Assembly: GCA_018242505.1 (NCBI GenBank)
Contig: JAFEBU010000027.1
Location: 1-64,000, forward strand
DNA length: 64,000 bases
Direction of reading: 5' to 3'
From: Pseudomonadota bacterium
GTDB lineage: Bacteria; Pseudomonadota; Alphaproteobacteria; Reyranellales; Reyranellaceae
Shown here in pieces: positions 52,739 to 62,947 of the stretch (the first letter of the stretch is position 1; every line of letters begins with the position of its first letter). A program made the translations under genes and the position numbers. Under the pieces are notes generated by a model. That model made no database searches, was not told the origin of the DNA, and saw only the letters and a list, made by a program, of their open reading frames with translations.

Positions 52739-53633
52739 TTGGACCGGATCGACCTCTTCCGTATTTTTGTCCGCGTCGTGGAGTGCGCGAGCTTTACCCG
52801 CGCCGCCGCCATGCTGGGACTGCCGCGCTCGTCGGTATCGGCTGCCGTTCAGGATCTTGAGACGCGCGTCGGCGCGCGTCTCCTGCATCGCACCACGCGC
52901 AAGGTCGCGCCGACGCAGGACGGTGCGGCCTTCTATGAGCGCTGCCTGAAACTTATCGCTGATGTCGAGGAAACCGATCCGCCAGTCTTCGATCGGTCCA
53001 GCCGGTAAGCTTCGGGTCGACGTGCCCGGCCGCATCGGCCGGCTGATCATCGCGCCGGCCCTGCCGGATTTCCTGGCGCGCTATCCAGAGATCGACATCA
53101 GCCTCAACATGACTGACCGGGCGGTGAACCTTATCGAGGACAATGTCGATTGCGTGCTGCGCGTTGGCCCGTTAAGAGATTCCACGCTGATCGCCAGGGC
53201 GATCGGCGATCTTCCGCTCATCAATGTCGCCAGCCCGATCTATCTCGAGAGGCATGGCGTGCCGACAGCACCGGCCCATCTCGACATGCACCTTGCCGTC
53301 ACCTACGCCTCGCCCGCGACCAGCCGCGTCGAGGAATGGGAGTGGGTCGAGAATGGTGAGACGCACACTCTACCCATGCGCAGCCGCGTCACGGTCAACA
53401 GTGCGGAGGCCTACATCGCCTGCTGTCTCGCCGGCCTCGGCCTGATCCAGATCCCGGCCTATGACGTGAAGGCCCATCTCGTTGCAGGCGAACTGATCGA
53501 AGTCATGCCGGACCATCGCGCTGCCCCCATGCCGATGGCGCTGCTCTACCCGCATCGCCAGCATCTTTCGCGTCGTCTGCAGGTCTTTGCGGACTGGCTG
53601 GAAGAGCTGCTGCGGCGGAATGTTCTCGTGTGA
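52739..53633 (+). pseudogene. LysR-family regulator gene broken by a single frameshift
   Basis: The first frame (TTG start 52739) encodes the HTH part, DRIDLFRIFVRVVECASFTR to LKLIADVEETDPPVF, then stops at 53008. A second frame continues with QSSIGPAGKLRVDVPGRIGR to the end of a complete effector domain at 53633. Dropping one C near 52977-52982 gives a smooth VEETDRQSSIGPAGKLRVDV. The two halves together make a LysR protein of about 297 aa. The break is either a real one-base insertion or a sequencing error. Confidence 0.85.
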
Positions 53634-53874
53634 CCCTGCGGGTTCACTTGACTTTGGTGTGCCGCACCACCATATACGCCGCAACCCGCCGAACTGCGGG
53701 TTCACAAGGTTTCTCGCGATCGCGCGACGCGCCCCTCAGATGGCGCTTCATCCCGAGACAATCTCCTAGAAGCAAGAGCCCTCCCAGCCGCGCGCAGGAA
53801 CGGGCCCAAGAGCCGCTCAACATTTGTGCGCGCCTGAGACGGCGTGGCCGGCGGCAAGAAGGACTTAATTCCAA

Positions 53875-55473
<1,599 letters not shown>

Positions 55474-55492
55474 TCGAATAGCCTGAAACGAA

Positions 55493-55531
55493 ACGGGCGG
55501 CGGGTCGAAAGACCAGCCGCCCGTTCTGTTT
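55493..55531. terminator. Bidirectional rho-independent terminator
   Basis: ACGGGCGGCGGGTC-GAAA-GACCAGCCGCCCGT (stem 55493-55506 / 55511-55524) has a 14-bp stem with one mismatch and a GAAA tetraloop, followed by TCTGTTT and preceded by an A-rich run. It lies between the convergent helicase and 92-aa genes. Confidence 0.85.
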
Positions 55532-55544
55532 CGAACTGTTGCGA

Positions 55545-55823
55545 TCAGCTTCGCGTCGGAAGCTCGATCTTGGCATCGTTCAGTGCATGTTCGAGTACCG
55601 GGATGCCCGACGTGTCGCCCTTCATGCACTTGTCCGCGGCCATTCGAGCATTGGCGTTCTGATCGTTCGTACCGCCATGCCGTCCGCCGCTGCCATGCGA
55701 GAGAAACGTCTGGTACTTGCTGGCGAGCGCTTGGCAATAGGCGACGTCCTTGCTCTGGGCAGAGGCCGTCGAGACGGAAGCCAAAGCAAGAGCAGCGGCC
55801 AGGCCGAAGCTTTGAATTTTCAT
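55545..55823 (-). CDS. Small exported protein of unknown function
   Basis: A 92-aa protein with a clear Sec signal peptide (KIQSFGLAAALALASVSTA, cleavage near SAQS). The mature part has two Cys (AYCQALASKY and ADKCMKGD) that could form a disulphide, a Gly/His-rich loop and a C-terminal helix (IPVLEHALNDAKIELP). AAAGGAGTGAC precedes the start. It resembles small periplasmic conserved hypotheticals of alphaproteobacteria. Function unknown. Confidence 0.78.
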   Translation of the reverse strand: MKIQSFGLAAALALASVSTASAQSKDVAYCQALASKYQTFLSHGSGGRHGGTNDQNANARMAADKCMKGDTSGIPVLEHALNDAKIELPTRS

Positions 55824-55964
55824 TTGTCACTCCTTTCGATCGAAGAGTCGGTCGATCGATGTCCGAGGCGGAGCGCGACGCCGCACTCCGCAGTACCTGT
55901 TGGACAGGCGCTCCAACTGTGGGAAGTGCCGCGATTGGCTTCAATCGGAATACGCTGACAGTCG

Positions 55965-55994
55965 GCTGACTGACTCGAAGCTGACTGACGCGAG
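55965..55994. repeat. 15-bp tandem duplication
   Basis: GCTGACTGACTCGAA at 55965-55979 is followed by GCTGACTGACGCGAG at 55980-55994, 14 bp upstream of the stop of the dehydrogenase gene. Confidence 0.8.
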
Positions 55995-56007
55995 TCTTAC
56001 AGTGTCG

Positions 56008-56937
56008 CTAGACGATGCCTTCGTCCTTGAAGATTTCGAGGCATTTGCGCAGCGCGCGCTCGTAGCGGCTGCGCTCCTTCGCGATCGACTCGTCGTTCCA
56101 GTCGAAGAAGCCGTGCTTGGTCTTGAAGCCGATGCGGCCCTGATCGACGTTGCGCTGAAGGACTGGCGGTGGGCCGTCGGCGTTGCAGAGATCGGGATAG
56201 ATCACCTTGGCGACCGCGCAGGTCGTGTCCCAGCCGGAGTGTTCCTTCTGCACGATCGGGCCGGCCGCGGCGTAGCGGAAGCCGAACGAGAGGCGCACCG
56301 TCGCATCGATATCCTCGGGCGAGGCGACACCCTGTTCGATCAGCCACAGCGCCTCGCGCATCAGCGCCGCCTGGATGCGGTTGCCGAGGAAGCCGATCAC
56401 GTCCTTCTTCACCTGCACAGGCCGCTTGCCGAGCGCGCTCATGGTTGCGCCGACCTGTTCGGCAAGGGCAACGTCGGTATGGACCGACCGCACCACCTCG
56501 ACCAGCGGGATGAGATGGGCCGGCATGAAGAAGTGCAGGCCCATCATGCGGTTCTGGGTCTTCAGGCCCTTGCCGATCTCGCTGATGGGGAAGCTCGAGG
56601 AGTTCGAGGTGAGTGCGCAATTCTGCCGCGCCAGCCCTTCCATCTCGGCGAACAGCTTCTGCTTCAGCGGCAGGTCCTCGGTCACAGTCTCGACGGCGAT
56701 ATCGATCCGGGGCCACGCTGCCTCGGCCAATGTCGCATAGGTCGCAAGCCCCGAGGTGTCGGTGGGCTTGCCCATTGCCTGCAGTGCACGTGCCGTCGCC
56801 GCCGGCAGGCCAGCCAGCGTCGCGGCCGAGCGCGACACGACGTCGACTTTCCAGCCGCCGGCCAGGAACATCGCAATGATGCCGACGCCCATGGTGCCAC
56901 CGCCCAGCACGAGCGCATGTTGTTCGCTTTGCGGCAT
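56008..56937 (-). CDS. 3-hydroxyacyl-CoA dehydrogenase NAD-binding family protein
   Basis: A 309-aa HAD-type dehydrogenase. NAD-binding ALVLGGGTMGVGIIAMFLAG, catalytic region LTSNSSSFPISEIG, then LHFFMPAHLIPLVEVVR with the conserved His, and GFLGNRIQAALMREAL at the C-terminal domain. The length matches stand-alone FadB2/HbdA-type enzymes. Start ATG 56937 has GGGAGG upstream. Divergent from a crotonase gene 85 bp away, which would provide the preceding step of acyl-CoA oxidation. Confidence 0.92.
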   Translation of the reverse strand: MPQSEQHALVLGGGTMGVGIIAMFLAGGWKVDVVSRSAATLAGLPAATARALQAMGKPTDTSGLATYATLAEAAWPRIDIAVETVTEDLPLKQKLFAEMEGLARQNCALTSNSSSFPISEIGKGLKTQNRMMGLHFFMPAHLIPLVEVVRSVHTDVALAEQVGATMSALGKRPVQVKKDVIGFLGNRIQAALMREALWLIEQGVASPEDIDATVRLSFGFRYAAAGPIVQKEHSGWDTTCAVAKVIYPDLCNADGPPPVLQRNVDQGRIGFKTKHGFFDWNDESIAKERSRYERALRKCLEIFKDEGIV

Positions 56938-57022
56938 TTTCCGACCTCCCGTATCGACGGACGCCCTGCAGGCGGGGCAATATCCGCCGCCAACCGAGCC
57001 ATTTGCAACACAGGAGAGGACG

Positions 57023-57796
57023 ATGAGCGCCACCTACAAGGACATCGGGATCAGCAACGAAGGTCATGTCGGTGTCGTCGAGATCCGGCGGCCGCCGCAC
57101 AACTTCTTCGACAATGCGCTGATCAACCAGATTGCCGATGCCTTCGAGGCGTTCGACCGCGACAACAACATCCGCGCCTATGTCCTGTGCTCGCAAGGCA
57201 AGTCGTTCTGCGCCGGCGCCGATTTCCAGAACCGTCCGCAGACCGGCTCGGCCGAGAGCGGCAAGCATCTCTACAAGGAAGCGACGCGGCTCTTTCGTGC
57301 CAGGAAGCCGAGCGTCGCGGCCGTTCAGGGGGCGGCGATCGGCGGAGGCCTGGGGCTCGCCCTGATGACTGACTTCCGCGTCACCTGTGCCGAGGGCCGC
57401 TTTGCCGCCAACTTCACGCGACTCGGCTTCCATCCCGGGTTCTCGCTCACCTTCACCCTGCCGCGCCTGGTCGGCCAGCAGAGGGCGAACCTGATGTTCT
57501 ATACCGGTCGCCGGATCGGCGGCGAGGAAGCCTATGCCTGGGGCATGGCCGACATGCTGGTGCCGCTCGCCGACGTCCGCAAGGCCGCGATCGGCCTCGC
57601 AAAGGAAATCGCCGATTCCGCCCCGCTGGCCGTGCTCTCCACACGCGAGACCATGCGCCGCGGCTTCGCCGACGCCGCCGAGATCGCGACCGAGCGCGAG
57701 CTGGTCGAGCAGGATTGGTTGCGCAAGACGGAAGACTTCAAGGAAGGCATCAAGTCCTATGCCGAGAAGCGCGTCGGTAACTGGAAGAGCCGCTGA
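57023..57796 (+). CDS. Enoyl-CoA hydratase/isomerase family protein
   Basis: A 257-aa crotonase-fold enzyme. It reads GVVEIRRPPHNFFDNALINQ, GKSFCAGADFQNRP (oxyanion) and KPSVAAVQGAAIGGGLGLAL, with FHPGFSLTFTLPRLVG at the second catalytic position where hydratases have Glu. GGAGAGGACG precedes ATG 57023. It is 8 bp upstream of an SDR gene, so the two are co-transcribed. Likely a step in degradation of an unusual acyl-CoA. Confidence 0.9.
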   Translation: MSATYKDIGISNEGHVGVVEIRRPPHNFFDNALINQIADAFEAFDRDNNIRAYVLCSQGKSFCAGADFQNRPQTGSAESGKHLYKEATRLFRARKPSVAAVQGAAIGGGLGLALMTDFRVTCAEGRFAANFTRLGFHPGFSLTFTLPRLVGQQRANLMFYTGRRIGGEEAYAWGMADMLVPLADVRKAAIGLAKEIADSAPLAVLSTRETMRRGFADAAEIATERELVEQDWLRKTEDFKEGIKSYAEKRVGNWKSR

Positions 57797-57804
57797 GAAG
57801 CGCC

Positions 57805-58605
57805 ATGGCCCAGCTTGCGGGAAAGGTCGCCATCGTCACCGGTGGCGCTTCGGGTATCGGCGAGGCCTGCTCGGAGACGCTGGCCCGCGAGGGCGCGGCG
57901 GTCCTGATCACCGACATCGACGATGCGCTCGGCAAGGCTGTGGTCGAGCGCATCGCCAAGGCAGGCGGCAAGGCGCATTACCTGCACCATGACGTGCGTG
58001 ACGAGACGGCATGGCCCGGCGTGATCGCGGAGGCGGAGAAGCGTTTCGGCCGCCTCGACATCATGGTGGCCAATGCCGGCATCGGCATCCTGGCGCCGAT
58101 CGAGACCATGACGCTCACCGACTGGCAGCGACAACAGGCGATCAATCTCGACGGCGTGTTCCTGTCGATCAAGCACGCCATTCCGGCGATGCGGAAGGCC
58201 GGTGGCGGCTCGATCGTGCTGATGTCATCGGTCGCCGGCCTGCGCGGCGCTCCGGGGCTTGCGGCCTACTCCGCGACCAAGGGCGGCGTGCGCCTGCTCG
58301 CCAAGTCGGTCGCGCTCGAGCATGCGGCCGACAGGATTCGCTGCAACTCGGTCCATCCCGGCATCATCGCGACGCCCATCTGGGGCAAGATTCCGACAGG
58401 CGCCGAAGGCAACCGGCGCAATTCGCCGATCGATCCACGTGAGCGCGCTGCGGCCGCTGTTCCGCTGACGCGCGTCGGCGAGGCCCAGGACATCGCCAAC
58501 GGCGTGCTGTTCCTCTGCACCGATGCCGCGAGCTACATTACCGGTCAGGAGCTCGTGATCGACGGTGGCATGACGGCGGGCGGCCGCGCGCAGCGGCCAG
58601 CGTAG
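57805..58605 (+). CDS. SDR-family oxidoreductase
   Basis: A 266-aa classical SDR: TGGASGIGEACSETLA, NAGIG, the Ser in MSSVAGLRG, YSATKGG (Tyr-x3-Lys), ending ITGQELVIDGGMTAGG. Position after a crotonase suggests it oxidises a hydroxyacyl-CoA or related alcohol. It starts 8 bp after its neighbour with no strong ribosome site, consistent with coupled translation. Confidence 0.92.
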   Translation: MAQLAGKVAIVTGGASGIGEACSETLAREGAAVLITDIDDALGKAVVERIAKAGGKAHYLHHDVRDETAWPGVIAEAEKRFGRLDIMVANAGIGILAPIETMTLTDWQRQQAINLDGVFLSIKHAIPAMRKAGGGSIVLMSSVAGLRGAPGLAAYSATKGGVRLLAKSVALEHAADRIRCNSVHPGIIATPIWGKIPTGAEGNRRNSPIDPRERAAAAVPLTRVGEAQDIANGVLFLCTDAASYITGQELVIDGGMTAGGRAQRPA

Positions 58606-58610
58606 GAGCG

Positions 58611-58647
58611 GGGCCTCTCACCTAGGAACAGGGCCTTTCACCTAGGA
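58611..58647. repeat. 20-bp-period tandem duplication at the 3' end of the CinA-family gene
   Basis: GGGCCTCTCACCTAGGA at 58611-58627 recurs as GGGCCTTTCACCTAGGA at 58631-58647. The second copy contains the stop codon of the minus-strand CinA-family gene. Confidence 0.9.
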
Positions 58648-59124
58648 GAGCTGCTCGTCCATCAGTTTCAGGGCCTCGGCCGCGAAGGCACGCATGTTGG
58701 CGACGCGGTCCGACGAGCCCGTGCGCAGGGTGCGTGCGACCTTGCCGTTCGGGCCGACGACGGCGACGCAAGTGTGGCCGGCAGGATCGCCGTAGGAATT
58801 GCCGCTCGGGCCGGCGGCGCCTGTCTCGGCGAGACCCCAGGTGGTCTTGAGCCGCTCGCGCACATGCTCGGCGGCGAGCAGCGCCCAGGGCTCGCTGGAG
58901 GAGCGGACGCCGGCGCGCTTCTCCTTCGGTACGGCGAGGAAGGCATCCTGCGCCGGCCGCGCATAGACGACGGCGCCACCCATGAAATAAGCCGAGGCGC
59001 CGGGCAGGGCGAGCAAAACCGCCGAGACAAGGCCGCCGGCCGACGACTCGGAAATGCCAATCGTCTCCTTGCGCGCCTTCAGTTTCTCGCCGATGCGCCG
59101 GGCGAGCGGCAAAAGTTGATCCAT
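58642..59124 (-). CDS. CinA C-terminal family protein (NMN amidohydrolase-like)
   Basis: A 160-aa CinA-type amidohydrolase. It reads ARKETIGISESSAGGLVSAV and LLALPGASAYFMGGAVVY, with the core WGLAETGAAGPSGNSYGDPA, matching the PncC catalytic Ser/Thr surroundings. Stand-alone PncC enzymes deamidate nicotinamide mononucleotide (EC 3.5.1.42). AAAGGG precedes the ATG at 59124. The stop is inside a duplicated 17-bp unit. Confidence 0.88.
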   Translation of the reverse strand: MDQLLPLARRIGEKLKARKETIGISESSAGGLVSAVLLALPGASAYFMGGAVVYARPAQDAFLAVPKEKRAGVRSSSEPWALLAAEHVRERLKTTWGLAETGAAGPSGNSYGDPAGHTCVAVVGPNGKVARTLRTGSSDRVANMRAFAAEALKLMDEQLS

Positions 59125-59136
59125 GGCGTAACCCTT

Positions 59137-59475
59137 TCAACCTTTGAGTGCGTCGAGCACCAGCGGGACCTGCTGGCCGAGCCAGATGGCGCGATCGCGA
59201 TGATCCTCCAGCGCCTCGCCGGTGTTGGGATGCACGAATACGGTGAGGTCGTCGCGGTTGACGGCCAGCCATGACAGCAAGGCGGCGAGTTGATCGTTCC
59301 TGAAATGGACCTGATAGCTGAAGCGCGGGTGCGGGCCGACAGGCTTCTCATGGAAGCGGCCCATATTGATGTCGAAGGTCTTCTCGATGCGTTCGCGCAA
59401 TGCCCATGCGGCATCGCGCGATGCCGGGTCGAAGTAGATGTGGGCGTGCCAGTCCTTGATCTGCTCGGGGGTCAT
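59137..59475 (-). CDS. DOPA 4,5-dioxygenase family protein
   Basis: A 112-aa single-domain protein. IKDWHAHIYFDPASRDAAW, then GPHPRFSYQVHF and LTVFVHPNTGEALEDHRDRA carry the conserved His residues of the DOPA-dioxygenase-like family, thought to bind Fe. I chose ATG 59475 with AGGA upstream; a GTG at 59502 would extend it by nine residues. It is 12 bp upstream of the CinA gene, so co-transcribed. Substrate unproven. Confidence 0.87.
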   Translation of the reverse strand: MTPEQIKDWHAHIYFDPASRDAAWALRERIEKTFDINMGRFHEKPVGPHPRFSYQVHFRNDQLAALLSWLAVNRDDLTVFVHPNTGEALEDHRDRAIWLGQQVPLVLDALKG

Positions 59476-59563
59476 GCTCGCGATCCTATCATATTGCTCC
59501 ACCCGCCTGACGGAACCCAGAACCGTTCCCCGATGGGAGGCCGCTTGCTAGGCTGGGGCCATC

Positions 59564-60688
59564 ATGAACTTCGATTTCTCCGACGACCAGAAGCTGCTCA
59601 AGGAGCAGGTTCGCAAATTCCTTGCCGACAAGTGCCCGACCAAGGTCGTGCGCCGCGTCCTCGACGGCAATGAAGCGTTCGCCGACGAGGTCTGGAAAGG
59701 CCTCGTCGAGCTCGGTGTGCCGGCGACCGGTATCCCCGAAGCCTATGGCGGGCTTGGCCTCTCGCCACTCGAGCTATGTGTCGTCGCCGAAGAAATCGGC
59801 CGCGCGGCGGCGCCGGTACCATTCGACAGCTCGGTCGTGCTGGCGACGGAGGCGCTGAAGCTCGCAGGTTCGGAGGCGCAGAAGAAGAAGTGGCTGCCCG
59901 AGCTTGCCGCGGGCAAGGCAATCGGCACGCTGGCCGTGGCGGAGGGCGCACAACCGCCGCGCCCGCGCAATATCCGCACGATGTTCGGCGGCGGGAAACT
60001 CAACGGCAAGAAGGTGCCGGTGATCGACGGCGATGCCGCGACCTTCGCGATCGTGCTGGCAAACACCGGCGGGCAGGGCGATCGCGCCGTATCGCTGGTG
60101 CTGGTCGATCTCGCCCAGTCTTCGGTGAAGAAGCGGCGCGTCGAGACCATCGATCCGGCGCGCAAGCACGCCGAGCTCAGCTTCGATGGCGCCTCGGCCG
60201 AGTTGCTGGGTGCCGAAGGCGAGGGATGGCGCTTGCTCGAGCGGCTCTATGATGCGGCCGCGGTCTATTTCGCCTTTGCCCAGGTGGGTGGTGCAGAAGC
60301 GGCAATGTGGATGGCCCGTGACTATGCCCTGCAACGCCAGGCCTTTGGTCGCGCCATCGGCTCCTATCAGGCGATCAAGCACAAGCTCGCCGACTGCTAC
60401 GTGAAGCTCGAGCTGGCGCGCTCCAACGCCTACTACGGCGCCATGATGCTGACCGATGGTGGCGCCGACCTGCCGTTGGCGGCGGCGGCGGCGCGCATCG
60501 CTGCGACCGAGGCCTACGACTTCGCTGCCAAGGAGAACATCCAGACCCACGGCGGTATCGGCTTCACGTGGGAAGCCGATACGCAGTTCCACTATCGCCG
60601 TGCCCGCGTGATGGCGCTATCGCTCGGCGGGCCGATGGCCTGGAAGGACAAGCTGGTTACGCGACTCGAGCAGAAGAACGCGGCGTGA
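59564..60688 (+). CDS. Acyl-CoA dehydrogenase
   Basis: A 374-aa FAD flavoprotein of the ACAD family: MNFDFSDDQKLLKEQVRKFL, YGGLGLSPLELCVVAEEIGR, then ALQRQAFGRAIGSYQAIKHK and GGIGFTWEADTQFHYRRARV at the C-terminus. The central FAD/substrate motifs are weaker than in FadE, as in the short-form ACADs found in pairs. It pairs with the ACAD gene at 60804, a common arrangement for heteromeric enzymes in sterol or branched-chain pathways. Confidence 0.9.
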   Translation: MNFDFSDDQKLLKEQVRKFLADKCPTKVVRRVLDGNEAFADEVWKGLVELGVPATGIPEAYGGLGLSPLELCVVAEEIGRAAAPVPFDSSVVLATEALKLAGSEAQKKKWLPELAAGKAIGTLAVAEGAQPPRPRNIRTMFGGGKLNGKKVPVIDGDAATFAIVLANTGGQGDRAVSLVLVDLAQSSVKKRRVETIDPARKHAELSFDGASAELLGAEGEGWRLLERLYDAAAVYFAFAQVGGAEAAMWMARDYALQRQAFGRAIGSYQAIKHKLADCYVKLELARSNAYYGAMMLTDGGADLPLAAAAARIAATEAYDFAAKENIQTHGGIGFTWEADTQFHYRRARVMALSLGGPMAWKDKLVTRLEQKNAA

Positions 60689-60690
60689 TT

Positions 60691-60779
60691 GTCGTCCTGA
60701 CCGAAGCGAAGGGCCTTACGCCAGACCCAGAGAGGTTTTGGGGCCGGCGCGAGACCCTTCGGCTTCGCCTCAGGATGAC
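60691..60779. repeat. Palindromic intergenic repeat element
   Basis: Left arm GTCGTCCTGACCGAAGCGAA (60691) and right arm CTTCGGCTTCGCCTCAGGAT (60757) form an imperfect hairpin with a GC-rich loop. It sits between the two acyl-CoA dehydrogenase genes, and the GTCATCCTGAGG-type arm is like widely dispersed alphaproteobacterial intergenic repeats. Confidence 0.65.
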
Positions 60780-60803
60780 AAATGAACTAGGAGGGTAACG
60801 AAG

Positions 60804-62027
60804 ATGGATTTCAACGACACTCCCGAAGAAGCCGCATTCCGCAAGGAAGTGCGCGCCTGGCTCGACGCCAATGCAACGCGCAAGAGCGATGACAAGCAGA
60901 GCTTTCGCGCCCGCAACGACGATCCCAACCTCCTGAAGAAGGCCAAGGAGTGGCAGGCCAAGAAGGCGGCCGCCGGCTATGCCCGCCTGACCTGGCCCAA
61001 GGAGTTCGGCGGCCGCGGCGCCTCGCCGATCCTGCAGGTGATCTACCAGCAGGAGGAGGCGAACTATCTCGTGCCGTTGGGCTTCTTCGACATCGGGCTC
61101 GGCATGTGCATCCCGACGATGATGGCCTATGCGAGCCCCGAGCACCTCAAGCGCTACGTGAAGCCTGCGCTCCACGGCGAAGAGATCTGGTGCCAGCTCT
61201 TCTCCGAGCCTGCCGCCGGATCGGACGTCGCCGGCATCCGCACCCGCGCCGAGCGAGACGGTGACGGCTGGGTGATCAACGGCCAGAAGGTCTGGACCTC
61301 GGGCGCGCATTATTCGGACTACGGCATCATCATCACGCGTACTGACCCCAGCGTGCCAAAGCACCAGGGTCTCACGATGTTCTTCCTGTCGATGAAGACG
61401 CCGGGGGTGGAGGTGCGGCCGATCAAGCAGATGTCGGGCGGCGCCAACTTCAACGAGGTGTTCTTCACCAATGTGCGCATTCCCGACAGCCAGCGGCTGG
61501 GCAAGGTGGGTGAGGGCTGGAAGGCGGCGCTGACGACGCTGATGAACGAACGCCTGGCGGTCGGCTTGCCGTCGGGTGGCCTCGACGTCGACGAGCTGAT
61601 GGAACTGGCGCGCGACACCGACCTCGAGGATGGGCCCGCGATCAAGAACCAGCAGGTGCGCGGCAGGATCGCCGACTGGTACGTCCAGCAGCAGGGCTTG
61701 AAACTCACGCGCTATCGCACGCTCACGGCTCTTTCCAAGGGACAGACGCCGGGACCGGAATCCTCGATCATCAAGATCGTGGCGGCGCCCAAGATGCAGG
61801 ACATGGGCGCCTTTGCCATGGAGCTGATGGGCCCGGCCGGCGTCATGAAGGAGGAGGTGCCGCATGCCGGGGGCTTCCAGGCGCAATGGATCGGTGGCGC
61901 GGGCTTCCGCATCGCCGGCGGCACCGACGAGATCCTGCGCAATATCGTGGCCGAGCGTGTGCTGGGACTGCCTGCAGATATCCGCGTCGACAAGGACGTG
62001 CCGTTCAACAAGTTGGGGAAGATGTAA
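60804..62027 (+). CDS. Acyl-CoA dehydrogenase
   Basis: A 407-aa ACAD. MDFNDTPEEAAFRKEVRAWL, then WPKEFGGRGASPILQVIYQQ, the FAD motif LFSEPAAGSDVAGIRTRAER, WVINGQKVWTSGAHYSDYG and the C-terminal IAGGTDEILRNIVAERVLGL. GGAGGG precedes the ATG. It likely forms a complex with the first ACAD and acts on a branched or cyclic acyl-CoA. Confidence 0.93.
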   Translation: MDFNDTPEEAAFRKEVRAWLDANATRKSDDKQSFRARNDDPNLLKKAKEWQAKKAAAGYARLTWPKEFGGRGASPILQVIYQQEEANYLVPLGFFDIGLGMCIPTMMAYASPEHLKRYVKPALHGEEIWCQLFSEPAAGSDVAGIRTRAERDGDGWVINGQKVWTSGAHYSDYGIIITRTDPSVPKHQGLTMFFLSMKTPGVEVRPIKQMSGGANFNEVFFTNVRIPDSQRLGKVGEGWKAALTTLMNERLAVGLPSGGLDVDELMELARDTDLEDGPAIKNQQVRGRIADWYVQQQGLKLTRYRTLTALSKGQTPGPESSIIKIVAAPKMQDMGAFAMELMGPAGVMKEEVPHAGGFQAQWIGGAGFRIAGGTDEILRNIVAERVLGLPADIRVDKDVPFNKLGKM

Positions 62028-62136
62028 TCCGTCGCCCTGAGCGCAGCCGGGCAGCCTTGGCCGATACGAACAAGGTCTTTCCGCTCGTCGCTGTGCTCCT
62101 CGGTCGAGACGACGGAAGAAAGCGGAGGAAACAACA

Positions 62137-62925
62137 ATGAACAGACTCGACGGCAAGGTTGCATTCCTGTCAGGCGCGGCGCGCGGCATCGGCGGAGCGA
62201 CTGCGCGGCTGATGGCAAGCGCCGGCGCCAAGGTCGTGATCGGTGATGTGCTGGATGAGCCGGGCAAGAAGCTCGCCAAGGAGATCGGGGCGCTCTACGT
62301 CCATCTCGATGTCACGCAGGAAGCGGCCTGGGCGGCGGCGATGGACGCCACCCTGAAGCAGTTCGGCAAGCTCGACGTGCTGGTGAACAACGCCGGCATC
62401 TTCAACGGCAAGGGCGTGGAGGAGGCCTCGCTCGAGGAATGGAACCGGTTGGTTGCGGTGAACCTGACGGGTGTCGTGCTGGGCACGCGCGCGGCGCTGC
62501 CCCATCTCAAGGAAAGCGGCGCCAAGAGCGTGCATGGGGCCGCCATCGTCAATCTCGCTTCGGTCGCGGGCTTGGTCGGCTCGCAGCTCGATCCGCTCTA
62601 CTCGCTGACCAAGGGCGGCGTGACGCTCTTCACCAAGTCGACCGCGCTTGAGTTCGGCCGCAAGGGCTACAAGATCCGCGTCAATTCGATCCACCCTGGC
62701 GTCATCGACACGGATATGGGCCAGCAAACCTTTGCCATGCGCGCCCGGGCGCTGGGCGCCAACGATCCTGACACCTTGCGCAACGCTTCGGTGCGCCTGC
62801 ATCCGATCGGCCGGTTGGGCATCGCTGACGACATTGCCAAGGGCATCGTTTTTCTCGCTTCCGACGACGCCGCCTTCATGACCGGGTCCGGCCTGGTGGT
62901 CGATGGCGGTTTCACCGCGCAATAA
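62137..62925 (+). CDS. SDR-family oxidoreductase
   Basis: A 262-aa SDR: FLSGAARGIGGATARLMASA, NNAGIF, the Ser in LASVAGLVG, YSLTKGG (Tyr-x3-Lys), ending MTGSGLVVDGGFTAQ. It resembles cyclopentanol or hydroxysteroid dehydrogenase-like SDRs. GGAGGAAACAACA precedes the start. It lies between an ACAD gene and a luciferase-like monooxygenase gene, fitting a ring- or sterol-degradation block. Confidence 0.9.
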   Translation: MNRLDGKVAFLSGAARGIGGATARLMASAGAKVVIGDVLDEPGKKLAKEIGALYVHLDVTQEAAWAAAMDATLKQFGKLDVLVNNAGIFNGKGVEEASLEEWNRLVAVNLTGVVLGTRAALPHLKESGAKSVHGAAIVNLASVAGLVGSQLDPLYSLTKGGVTLFTKSTALEFGRKGYKIRVNSIHPGVIDTDMGQQTFAMRARALGANDPDTLRNASVRLHPIGRLGIADDIAKGIVFLASDDAAFMTGSGLVVDGGFTAQ

Positions 62926-62947
62926 ATGATTTAAGGAAGGGAATGTC

